From contig NZ_JAWMTI010000007.1 of assembly GCF_036959255.1 (NCBI RefSeq), positions 62,001 to 126,000 on the forward strand: DNA of 64,000 nucleotides, read 5' to 3'. The notes under the pieces were generated by a model. That model did no database searches and was not told the origin of the DNA. It worked only from the letters and a program-made list of their open reading frames with translations. Each line of letters starts with the position of its first letter. Position 1 is the first letter of the stretch. A program made the position numbers and the translations under genes. Origin of the DNA: Olivibacter sp036959255 (lineage in GTDB: Bacteria; Bacteroidota; Bacteroidia; Sphingobacteriales; Sphingobacteriaceae). This document shows, one piece after another, positions 7,446-15,612 of the stretch.

Positions 7446-7992
7446 AATTACCCCCTCTTTCTAACATTATTAATTTACTTTTCAACCAAGTTCTTGCACG
7501 CGACAATTGCGATTTCGAAGCACCCTCACTTATTTCCAATGCAACAGCGATTTCTTTATGGGAATATCCTTCAATGGCGTACATATTAAACACCACGCGA
7601 TAACCATCCGGCAATTGCTGAATCAGCGTTAAGAGATCACGCACTTCCAAATCCTCCATATCAAAAGTCTGCTGCTCTTCGTCGAAAACCGTATCGACAC
7701 TTACCGTATTTTGTATTACTTTATTTTTTCGAAGCATTTCAATCGCGGTATTAACAAAAATCCTTCGTATCCACCCCTCAAACGACCCTTCCCCTCGAAA
7801 ACCAGCGATAGACTGAAATACCTTGATAAAACCATTTTGTAACATATCCTCCGCCTCTTGTTCTGAAACAGCATAACGCAAGCATAAGTTGAACATCTTT
7901 GAAGCGATTGCCCGATACAACGACTCTTGCGCCTTTCGTTCCCCCTTTCGGCAGCCTTCTACTAAATCATCGATGGTGTATAATTGCTTCAA
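7426..7992 (-). CDS. ECF RNA polymerase sigma factor
   Basis: This is a sigma-70 family protein of ECF type with region 2 (YRAIASKMFNLCLRYAVSEQEAEDMLQNGFIKVFQSIAGF) and region 4 (LIQQLPDGYRVVFNMYAIEGYSHKEIAVALEISEGASKSQLSRARTWLKSKL), linked by a short acidic stretch. An open frame continues upstream to a TTG at 8031, but I prefer the TTG at 7990-7992. It gives the usual N-terminus (KQLYTIDDLVEGCRKGE) and is preceded by an AGAAAAAGGGAA purine run. No in-frame ATG is available nearby. It directs RNA polymerase to a stress- or envelope-linked regulon, probably including this operon. Confidence 0.88.
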   Translation of the reverse strand: MKQLYTIDDLVEGCRKGERKAQESLYRAIASKMFNLCLRYAVSEQEAEDMLQNGFIKVFQSIAGFRGEGSFEGWIRRIFVNTAIEMLRKNKVIQNTVSVDTVFDEEQQTFDMEDLEVRDLLTLIQQLPDGYRVVFNMYAIEGYSHKEIAVALEISEGASKSQLSRARTWLKSKLIMLERGGNYGSYAG

Positions 7993-8367
7993 ATTATGTT
8001 CCCTTTTTCTCTTAGATGTCAAGAATACCAAAAAGGTTGCACATGATGGTGTTTTTTTGTTGAGTAGTTGAGTAGGGGATTAGTTAATTAGCCGGTTAGC
8101 CAATTGGTGAATTAGCCAATGAAGCATGGGCGTGAAGTAGAGAAATTGTGGAGTGGTTGAGACGTTAAATAGTTAAGTAGTGGGTTGGTTAATTATTCAT
8201 TAGTGTTTATTTAAAGGCATTATTTATAGGAGCTCCCCCGAGTCTTCGGGGTCGGTTAGTTTGATAATGTTGGTACGAATAACTAATAGCTTGCAACGCG
8301 CAACTAATAACTAATAACAATTTATTAAGTTTGCGAAATACAAAACAAACAGCAAAATACAAAACAT
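7993..8367. other. Repeat-filled region between divergent sigma and Ldh2 genes
   Basis: Apart from the sigma leader, the stretch holds degenerate repeats: GTTGAGTAGTTGAGTAGGG; TTAGTTAATTAGCCGGTTAGCC...GCATGGGCGTGAAGTAG (8080-8140); a second GTTGAG/TTAAGTAG block (8153-8185); a CCCCGA/TCGGGG hairpin (8236-8251); and TACGAATAACTAATAGC...AACTAATAACTAATAAC (8273-8318). The segment 8080-8140 is closely similar to 34310-34355. Bases 8262-8287 match 46564-46589 in inverse orientation (25 of 26 bases). Confidence 0.65.
8326..8333 (+). promoter_or_regulatory. Candidate -7 element TAAGTTTG
   Basis: This octamer fits the Bacteroidota TAnnTTTG consensus exactly, 34 bases before the TTG start of the dehydrogenase gene. 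No convincing -33 TTTG is seen at the usual distance, because that stretch is repeat DNA. Confidence 0.4.
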
Positions 8368-9465
8368 TTGGAAAAGACCGATATACGTATCAATGAATCA
8401 GACCTACGTCAATTCACCGAACAAGTATTCCTTGCCATTGGCTGCTCAGTGGCCCACGCGAAGCTGGCTGCGGACGTACTTGTTGCAGCTGATTTGCGTG
8501 GCATTGATTCCCACGGAACAGCACGATTAAGCGGATATGTTCGGCTCTGGCAGAAAGGTCGACTAAATCCTTCTCCGCAAATACGCATTGTGCACGAAAC
8601 ACCTACCACCGCCACCGTAGATGGAGATCGTGGTTTAGGCCTAGTGGTGGCGCCCTATGCGATGGAAATCGCCATCTCAAAAGCGAAAACTTATGGCTCC
8701 GGTTGGGTAGCCGTCCGTAATTCCAATCATTTCGGTATTGCTGGTTACCATGCGTTATTAGCCGTTGAAAAGGATATGATTGGTTATGCAATGACCAATG
8801 CCAGTCCCTTGGTTACGCCTACTTTTAGTAAAGAACGTATGCTTGGTACCAACCCAATGTGCTATGCTTTCCCAGCCGGAGATTATCCACCGGTTATTGT
8901 CGACATGGCTACCTCAGCCGCTGCAAATGGCAAACTTGAAATTGCCCAACGCAGTGGATCTCCCATTCCCGAAGGATGGGTACAAACAAAAGACGGTATC
9001 CCTTCGGTCAATTCACATGAACTTAAATCAGGCGGATCTTTGCTTCCCTTAGGGGGTGACCGTACACATGGCAGTCATAAGGGTTTTGGTTTAAGTGCGA
9101 CAGTTGATATTTTAAGCGCTGTACTTTCAGGGGCGAACTACGGCCCATGGGCCCCACCTTTCGTTGCTTATTTAGATCCTCACCCACAACCGGTTGGAGA
9201 AGGTCTGGGGCATTTTTTAGGTGCATTAAGGGCCGATGGTTTCCGTCCGATAGCAGATTTCAAAGCGCATATGGACAATTGGATTAGGCGGTTCAAACAG
9301 GCAGAACCCATTGATCAACAACAACCGGTCATTATTCCCGGTGAACCGGAACTAGCTGCATCTATCGAACGAAAGATGAAAGGAATTCCAGTTGTCAAAA
9401 GTGTGCTCGACGATTTATCAAAGCTGGCAGATGACCTCGGTTTATCGCCATTAAGTACCGACTAA
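8368..9465 (+). CDS. Malate/L-lactate dehydrogenase family oxidoreductase (Ldh2)
   Basis: The 365-residue protein belongs to the Ldh2/MDH2/YlbC/YiaK family, which uses NAD(P)H to reduce 2-oxoacids or related imines and is unrelated to the Rossmann-fold lactate dehydrogenases. Family hallmarks are LRGIDSHGTARL with the catalytic His (H49), VRNSNHFGIAGYH (H120), GTNPMCYAFP, IVDMATSAAANGK and the late HKGFGLS motif. Translation appears to start at TTG; no in-frame ATG fits. It lies 113 bases upstream of the RND efflux operon on the same strand, but a separate promoter candidate lies between them. Substrate is undetermined. Confidence 0.85.
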   Translation: MEKTDIRINESDLRQFTEQVFLAIGCSVAHAKLAADVLVAADLRGIDSHGTARLSGYVRLWQKGRLNPSPQIRIVHETPTTATVDGDRGLGLVVAPYAMEIAISKAKTYGSGWVAVRNSNHFGIAGYHALLAVEKDMIGYAMTNASPLVTPTFSKERMLGTNPMCYAFPAGDYPPVIVDMATSAAANGKLEIAQRSGSPIPEGWVQTKDGIPSVNSHELKSGGSLLPLGGDRTHGSHKGFGLSATVDILSAVLSGANYGPWAPPFVAYLDPHPQPVGEGLGHFLGALRADGFRPIADFKAHMDNWIRRFKQAEPIDQQQPVIIPGEPELAASIERKMKGIPVVKSVLDDLSKLADDLGLSPLSTD

Positions 9466-9466
9466 T

Positions 9467-9474
9467 TATTTTTG
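9467..9474 (+). promoter_or_regulatory. Candidate -7 element TATTTTTG for the RND operon
   Basis: The octamer fits TAnnTTTG exactly, directly after the dehydrogenase stop codon. A weak TTTA lies about 22 bases upstream. It would give a leader of roughly 100 bases before the membrane-fusion gene. Confidence 0.35.
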
Positions 9475-9578
9475 GCATCAATTCTGAAAACTATTAGCTC
9501 GCAAGTAACAAACTTATTTCAAAATGTTTTGTTGAAAAGCAACAACATGCTTAAACTACGAAAACATAAAAAACGTCA

Positions 9579-10745
9579 ATGATTATTAAAACAAGTAAAA
9601 GCATTAAATCCCTATTAACACTCACTACAGGCCTTTTTTTGCTGGCAATTACCAGTAGTTGTCACTCCGGGTCCTCCAATGCAGAAGATGAAAACAATCA
9701 GCGGTTAAACCTTCCTGTCTTCATGGTAGATACCGGAACAGCATTGACCGAACGGGATTACCTAGGTACCATTGAAGGAAAAGTAAATGTAGAGATCCGT
9801 CCACAGGTTGAGGGCATTCTTGAAAAGATCTATGTCGATGAGGGAGCTTACGTAAAACAAGGGCAAAATCTTTTTAAAATCAACGAGCAACCTTATATGG
9901 AAGCGCTCAAAAATGCCGTTGCAGAAGAAACGGTTGAGAAAGCCAAAGAGAAGAATGCGCAACTGGAAGTAGAAAGTTTAAAGCCATTAGTAGACAACGA
10001 TGTGATTTCAGATGTACAGCTTCAAACAGCTCGTTCAAATGCTGATATTGCTACCGCTTCTGTTGCAAAAGCAGCAACTGCCGTTGCAACAGCAAAAATA
10101 AACCTCGACTTCACCAATATTAAAGCACCCTCCAGTGGTTATATAGGTCGGATTCCGAAGCGCATTGGAAACCTGATTACAAAAGGCGATTCGCAGCCGC
10201 TCACGGTGCTTTCAGACACCCGGGAAGTATATGTGTACTTTTCTATGAGTGAGGCGGACTTCCTGCATTTTACCAAGGGCGGGCGGTCAAATGACTCATC
10301 GGCCAATAACGACATGTTGATTCCCTATGTACGCCTTATACTGGCCGACGGCACCGAATATGCGGAACGAGGAATTGTAGATGCCATCGACGGACAGGTA
10401 AACCGCACCACTGGTGCCATTTCCTTACGGGCTTCCTTCGCCAATCCGCATGATGTACTTAGACAAGGGAACACCGGTACCTTGAAGATGGAAGAAAAGA
10501 AACCGGGCGCCTTGTTGATGCCTCAAGTGGCGGCCGTAGAGCTACAAGACAAAACCTTTGTCTATATTGTAACACCTGATAATAAGGTAAAGATGCGCGC
10601 TGTTGTTCTCGACGGAGTCAGCGGGCCTAACTATATCGTTAAAGATGGGTTAAGACCAGGTGATCGGGTGGTATTAGCGGGCTTCGATAAATTGGAAGAC
10701 GGCTTGGCCATCAATCCGCAACTGCAAAATCCTAAACGCAGTTAA
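9579..10745 (+). CDS. RND efflux periplasmic adaptor lipoprotein (AcrA/MexA type)
   Basis: The 388-residue membrane-fusion protein has a lipoprotein signal peptide (lipobox ITSSC, Cys at 28). It then has a barrel-sandwich (lipoyl-like) half (VEIRPQVEGILEKIYVDEGAYVKQGQNLFKI, about 70-100), an alpha-hairpin (about 105-165), and the second lipoyl half (INLDFTNIKAPSSGYIGRI). A beta-barrel and a membrane-proximal domain (VAAVELQDKTFVYIV...) follow. It should bridge the inner-membrane pump and the outer-membrane channel encoded by the next two genes. It is the first gene of the three-gene operon; the gap to the pump gene is 54 bases. No regulator gene is adjacent. Confidence 0.95.
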   Translation: MIIKTSKSIKSLLTLTTGLFLLAITSSCHSGSSNAEDENNQRLNLPVFMVDTGTALTERDYLGTIEGKVNVEIRPQVEGILEKIYVDEGAYVKQGQNLFKINEQPYMEALKNAVAEETVEKAKEKNAQLEVESLKPLVDNDVISDVQLQTARSNADIATASVAKAATAVATAKINLDFTNIKAPSSGYIGRIPKRIGNLITKGDSQPLTVLSDTREVYVYFSMSEADFLHFTKGGRSNDSSANNDMLIPYVRLILADGTEYAERGIVDAIDGQVNRTTGAISLRASFANPHDVLRQGNTGTLKMEEKKPGALLMPQVAAVELQDKTFVYIVTPDNKVKMRAVVLDGVSGPNYIVKDGLRPGDRVVLAGFDKLEDGLAINPQLQNPKRS

Positions 10746-10799
10746 AATCCCCCTGTTAAGCAGCTAGAATAGTTAAACTCCATTAACGAGAGGAAAGAA

Positions 10800-13700
10800 A
10801 TGTTAAAAACCGTCATAAGCAGACCCGTCCTTGCTACAGTCATCTCCATTTTATTGGTTATGCTGGGTATTGTCGGTATGCTCCAATTACCTGTCACCCG
10901 TTTTCCGGAAATTGCACCACCGAGTGTTAGTGTTACCTTATCTTACCCGGGGGCCAACGCCGAAACGGTGGCACAGAGCGTCTTATTACCCATTGAAGAG
11001 GCTATCAATGGAGTAGATAATATGACCTATATACGATCTACCGCCAGTAACACAGGTTCCGGTAGTATCAATATCTTTTTCAAAGCCGGCACCAATCCCG
11101 ATCAAGCAGCTGTTAATGTCCAAACGCGTGTTTCAAAAGCGGCTAGCCAAATCCCTGCTGAGGTAAATGAAGCAGGGATTAGTGTAATGCCGAAGCAGAA
11201 CGGTGTCATCATGACCATGAATATTTTCAGTAATCATCCCGATACGGTTTATGATGAAACCTTCCTGCAAGCCTACGCACAGATCAATATTAACCGTGAG
11301 TTGTTACGCGTTCCCGGCGTTGCGGCAATCAGCCGTATCGGGGCCAGAGATTATTCCATGCGCACCTGGCTTAATCCTGAAAAACTCGCGGTCTATGGTT
11401 TGGTTCCTCAAGATGTGATCGATGCCATCAAGAGTCAAAACTTTGAAATTGCACCGGGCAAGTTCGGTGAAGCATCCGATGAAGTCTTTGAGACTGTTTT
11501 AAAACACCGTGGCCGTTTTAGTAATCCCGAAGATTATGAAAATCTGGTAATCCGAACGAATGAAGACGGTTCCGTGCTCTATCTTAAAGATGTTGCCAGG
11601 ATCGAATTCGGTGCTTCCAACGTAGGTTCAGACAATAAAGTGAATGGATTTCCGGGATTGACCATCAATGTAGTGCAAACGAGCGGGTCGAATGCCGTAG
11701 AAATCGACGGGCAAATACGAAAGGTGATGGAAAAGTTGCAGCAATCTTTTCCGGAGGGTATAACCTATGAAATCACCTATAGTGTACGTGACCAAATAGA
11801 TGAATCGATCAGTCAAGTGAAACACACCTTGTTTGAAGCCTTTTTCTTGGTATTTGTGATCGTGTTTATCTTCTTGCAGGATTTTCGCTCAACGTTAATT
11901 CCAGCCATCGCCATTCCGGTATCATTAGTAGGAACCTTTTTCTTTCTTTTACTATTTGGCTTTTCCATCAATGTATTAACGATGTTTGCGTTAGTTCTAG
12001 CCATTGGTATTGTGGTAGACGACGCGATCGTCGTTGTGGAGGCCGTGCATCAAAAAATGGAACGAACTGGACTGTCACCCCGGAAAGCAACAATTTCGGC
12101 AATGAGCGAAATCACCGGTGCAATCTTATCCATTACCATGGTGATGGCAGCCGTGTTCCTTCCGGTCGGCTTCATGGAAGGCCCATCGGGTCTGTTTTAC
12201 AAACAATTTGCTTATACCTTAGCAACCGCTATCCTGATTTCAGCGCTCAATGCCCTAACGTTAAGTCCAGCTTTGTGTGCTTTATTGTTGAGGAATACGC
12301 ATCATGATGATAAGGAGAAAGCGTTAAAAGGAAGTAAATTTTCTAAATATTCACGCCGTTTTTTTGATGGATTCAATGTTGCCTTTGATACCCTCACCAA
12401 TAAATATATTCGTTCTTTGAATTTTCTGTTGCGCAAAAAATGGCTTACACTCGCGTTATTGGCCCTGCTCTCTGCGACAGGTATCTTCTTAATGAACCGA
12501 ACCCCTTCCAGCTTTATTCCGACAGAAGACGACAGTTTCGTCACCTTCTCGATGTCTATGCCACCGGGCGCCTCTTTAGCACGAACAACGGAAGTGCTGC
12601 AAAAAGCGGACAGCATTGTCAGAAAACGAGAGCAGATTTCGGGCATGACGACCATTTCGGGTTATAACGCCATCGACGCAACAGCCAGTCCAGCTTTTGC
12701 GGTAGGTTATATCAATTTGAAAGATCACAAGGACAGGGGGACCATCAAGGATATCAATGTCTTTATGGACAGTGTACGCAAAGATCTTTCGCAGATCAAT
12801 GAGGCCTCTTTCAGTGTCTACCCGCGCCCCACAGTACAAGGCTTTGGTGACTTTAGTGGTTTAGAGTTTGTCTTACAGGACCGCTTGGGAGGCACCTTCG
12901 CCTCCTTCAGTAAGGTGGCAGGCAACTTTATTCAAGAGCTGCAAAAAAGGCCTGAAATTGAAACTGCCTTTACGCCATTTAAAGCAAATTTCCCACAATA
13001 TCAATTGGAAGTCGATTTTGTTAAAGCGCAAGCATTAGGCGTCACAGCAAAGGATCTCATGACGACCATACGAGGCTATTATGGTCGTGTACAGGCCGGG
13101 GATTTTAGTCGTTTCGGACGACAATATCGGATCTATATGCAAGCAGATGCTCGTTTTACCAATGACCCGGAATCCTTCAAATCAATTTTTGTCCGTAATA
13201 AAAACGGTGACATGGTACCGGCCAATACGTTGGTCAAGCTACGAAAGGTTTTTGGTCCGGAAACAGTCAATCGATATAACCTGTTTAATGCCATTGCAAT
13301 TAATGCTACGCCCTCTGCAGGCCATAGTTCAGGAGATGCCATGAAAGCCGTCGACGAAGTGGCTGCAAAAGTACTGACGGCAAATTATAGTTATGAATGG
13401 ACCGGAATGAGCTTGGAAGAGCGACAAAGCGGAGGCCAAACCATTCTCATCTTTACTTTAAGTATTCTCTTTGTGTATTTCTTGCTGGCGGCACAATACG
13501 AGAGCTATATTTTACCTTTCGCGATTTTGCTTTCTGTACCTGTTGGCCTTGTTGGGGTCTATACAGCTGTTAACCTGGTTGGCTTGGAAAATAATATATA
13601 TGTTCAAGTCGGCCTGATCATGCTTATCGGACTCTTGGCAAAGAACGCGATTCTTATCGTGGAGTTTGCCGTTCAGCAACGGAAATCCGGTTTATCGGTT

Positions 13701-13961
13701 TACGATGCCGCGATTGAAGGAGCACGCTTACGACTGCGACCTATTCTGATGACCTCGCTTGCTTTCGTTGCGGGTTTGATTCCTTTGATGTGGACGGTCG
13801 GTCCTTCGGCGCAAGGTAACCATTCGATCAGCATCGGTGCAGCAGGCGGTATGCTATTCGGAGTAACGGTAGGTATATTTGTTATACCCGTTCTTTATAT
13901 GGTTTTTCAGCACATTGATGAAAAGGTAAAATCGAAAATGATCCAGGAAGAAGATGATTAA
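10800..13961 (+). CDS. RND multidrug efflux pump, inner-membrane subunit (AcrB/HAE1 type)
   Basis: The 1053-residue proton-driven transporter has the full HAE1 layout: TM1 at 10-30, two large periplasmic porter loops, and two sets of six membrane segments. The proton-relay residues are preserved: adjacent Asp residues at 407 and 408 in GIVVDDAIVVVE, and Lys at 948 in LLAKNAILIVEF. The first conserved periplasmic motif reads FPEIAPPSVSVTLSYPGANAETV. The length is normal and no frame damage is seen. Substrates are probably hydrophobic or amphipathic drugs or metabolites, inferred from the HAE1 subfamily only. Confidence 0.96.
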   Translation: MLKTVISRPVLATVISILLVMLGIVGMLQLPVTRFPEIAPPSVSVTLSYPGANAETVAQSVLLPIEEAINGVDNMTYIRSTASNTGSGSINIFFKAGTNPDQAAVNVQTRVSKAASQIPAEVNEAGISVMPKQNGVIMTMNIFSNHPDTVYDETFLQAYAQININRELLRVPGVAAISRIGARDYSMRTWLNPEKLAVYGLVPQDVIDAIKSQNFEIAPGKFGEASDEVFETVLKHRGRFSNPEDYENLVIRTNEDGSVLYLKDVARIEFGASNVGSDNKVNGFPGLTINVVQTSGSNAVEIDGQIRKVMEKLQQSFPEGITYEITYSVRDQIDESISQVKHTLFEAFFLVFVIVFIFLQDFRSTLIPAIAIPVSLVGTFFFLLLFGFSINVLTMFALVLAIGIVVDDAIVVVEAVHQKMERTGLSPRKATISAMSEITGAILSITMVMAAVFLPVGFMEGPSGLFYKQFAYTLATAILISALNALTLSPALCALLLRNTHHDDKEKALKGSKFSKYSRRFFDGFNVAFDTLTNKYIRSLNFLLRKKWLTLALLALLSATGIFLMNRTPSSFIPTEDDSFVTFSMSMPPGASLARTTEVLQKADSIVRKREQISGMTTISGYNAIDATASPAFAVGYINLKDHKDRGTIKDINVFMDSVRKDLSQINEASFSVYPRPTVQGFGDFSGLEFVLQDRLGGTFASFSKVAGNFIQELQKRPEIETAFTPFKANFPQYQLEVDFVKAQALGVTAKDLMTTIRGYYGRVQAGDFSRFGRQYRIYMQADARFTNDPESFKSIFVRNKNGDMVPANTLVKLRKVFGPETVNRYNLFNAIAINATPSAGHSSGDAMKAVDEVAAKVLTANYSYEWTGMSLEERQSGGQTILIFTLSILFVYFLLAAQYESYILPFAILLSVPVGLVGVYTAVNLVGLENNIYVQVGLIMLIGLLAKNAILIVEFAVQQRKSGLSVYDAAIEGARLRLRPILMTSLAFVAGLIPLMWTVGPSAQGNHSISIGAAGGMLFGVTVGIFVIPVLYMVFQHIDEKVKSKMIQEEDD

Positions 13962-15420
13962 AAAGAATATAAACATAAGAAACTTCAGTTCAGTAGCCAT
14001 TTTAACGATATTCCTTAGCCTACTGTTCAATGCCTGTAAAGTAGGAAGAGATTATAAGCGGCCGCATCTGAACCTTCCCGAAAAATATCGGGATGAAATC
14101 AGTCCGGCCGATTCAGTTGGAATTGGCAATATCTATTGGCGTGAATTTTTCGTCGATACGACGCTACGAAAAATTATTGACACAGCACTCACGAATAATT
14201 ACGACATGCGAAAAGCGATGAAAAACATTCAAATCGCTAATCAACGTGTTTTTCAGGCACGCGCGGAATTTCTTCCCGATATTAATGCAACCCTCGGAAG
14301 CGTTAACCGACAGTATCGATCCAAAAATTTCTACTCAAATCCCTCTTCAAAATACTATGAAACAAAGGGTAAAGAAGCGCCGGAGACGATGTTTGATTAT
14401 ACGATGCAACACATGAGCAGTATTGGGCTCAGCTGGGAGCTAGACATTTGGGGCAAAATCCGGCGTATGAATGAACGAACGCTGGCCGAGTATTTACAAA
14501 CCTACGAAGCCCGTAAACTTTTACAAACACAATTAGTAGCCAATATCGCCGAAGGCTATTACAACCTGTTAATGCTTGATGCCCAATTGGAAGTAGCCCG
14601 CCGAAATCTACAATTGACGGACAGCACCTTGCGCATTGTCAAATTGCAGCGGGACGCAGGCCAAGTAACCTCTCTTGCCATCCAGCAAACAGAGTCGCAA
14701 AGCCTAGCGGCGCAGTCGCTTATCCCACAACTGGAACGACAGGTGGTCATTCAGGAAAATGGCCTAAGGGCTCTTTCCGGTGAGCTCCCGGATAGTATTC
14801 CACGCGATGCCTCACTCACTGATTTTCTGATCGAAGATTCAGTTACTGCCGGTGTTCCCTTATATATGGTGAGTCATCGACCGGATGTCCGAGCCTCCGA
14901 ACTTGCCCTGCGTGCGGCCAATGCGAATGTCGGTGTTACGCAAGCTTATCGTTATCCTGCTCTTACGATTGAAGCTGAAGGAGGTGTAAATGCGATGTTG
15001 TCCAAAAATTGGTTTAAGATCCCTGGATCACTATTTGGCGGTATCATTGGTAGCCTGACCGCGCCGGTTTTTAATAAAAGAAAAATTAAAACGGATATTG
15101 AGGTCGCAAAACTTGAACGGGATAAAGCAGAACTTGATTTTCAACAGGTGGTCTTAGATGCGATCAATGAAATAACCAATACACTCATCACCTTCAAAAA
15201 GCTACAGGAAGAGTATAATATCGCTGAAAACCGCGTAAAGGTAGCCCGATTAGGTATCAAGCAGGCAGGACTGTTATTCAAGGCCGGTTATGCTACCTAT
15301 CTGGAGGTAATTACCGCGCAACAAAACGCAATCGATAGCGAACTTGAACTCGTTAGCCTAAAACAACAATTGTTGCTTGCCCGCGTTGAGTTATACAGAG
15401 CACTGGGAGGAGGAGCTTAG
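13954..15420 (+). CDS. RND efflux outer-membrane channel lipoprotein (OprM/NodT family)
   Basis: The 488-residue TolC-like protein has a lipobox (FNAC, Cys at 28) followed by the family start KVGRDYKRP. Two homologous halves of long helices follow; QIANQRVFQARAEFLPDI, IGLSWELDIWGKIRR and VSHRPDVRASELALRAANANVGVTQA are typical OprM motifs. The second-half insertion LTAPVFNKRKIKTDIEVAKLERDKAELDFQQVVLDAINE is also canonical. It overlaps the pump gene by 8 bases, so the two are translationally coupled. It completes a self-sufficient tripartite efflux system. Confidence 0.95.
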   Translation: MIKKNINIRNFSSVAILTIFLSLLFNACKVGRDYKRPHLNLPEKYRDEISPADSVGIGNIYWREFFVDTTLRKIIDTALTNNYDMRKAMKNIQIANQRVFQARAEFLPDINATLGSVNRQYRSKNFYSNPSSKYYETKGKEAPETMFDYTMQHMSSIGLSWELDIWGKIRRMNERTLAEYLQTYEARKLLQTQLVANIAEGYYNLLMLDAQLEVARRNLQLTDSTLRIVKLQRDAGQVTSLAIQQTESQSLAAQSLIPQLERQVVIQENGLRALSGELPDSIPRDASLTDFLIEDSVTAGVPLYMVSHRPDVRASELALRAANANVGVTQAYRYPALTIEAEGGVNAMLSKNWFKIPGSLFGGIIGSLTAPVFNKRKIKTDIEVAKLERDKAELDFQQVVLDAINEITNTLITFKKLQEEYNIAENRVKVARLGIKQAGLLFKAGYATYLEVITAQQNAIDSELELVSLKQQLLLARVELYRALGGGA

Positions 15421-15612
15421 CTTTGGTTGTTGGTGATTAGTTATTCGTTGTTGGTTATTCGTAGTAACGCTAAAAGCAATGCTACTCAACCAATTAAGGT
15501 CTCGACTAATCAATCGGTTAACACCCGTGTTAACCATTCAACTTCAATAAAAAAGCCTGGAAAAGACCAGGCTTATATCGAATAACAAAAAACGATCAAC
15601 GAATAACTAAAA
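15421..15612. repeat. Intergenic repeats and a 20-bp palindrome between convergent genes
   Basis: Bases 15424-15470 are GTTGTTGGTGATTAGTTATTCG-type repeats. A perfect palindrome with 9-bp arms and a 2-base centre (GGTTAACAC, CC, GTGTTAACC) spans 15516-15535. The lepB terminator follows. Confidence 0.6.
15545..15574 (-). terminator. Intrinsic terminator after lepB
   Basis: An 8-bp perfect stem (AAGCCTGG at 15553-15560 with CCAGGCTT at 15567-15574) has a 6-base loop. On the minus strand it runs directly into TTTTTTATT. It lies about 40 bases past the lepB stop codon. Confidence 0.8.

Noticed and set aside
8050..8320. CRISPR array
   Set aside because: Repeat words are short, degenerate and without regular spacing or unique spacers, and no cas genes are in the window.
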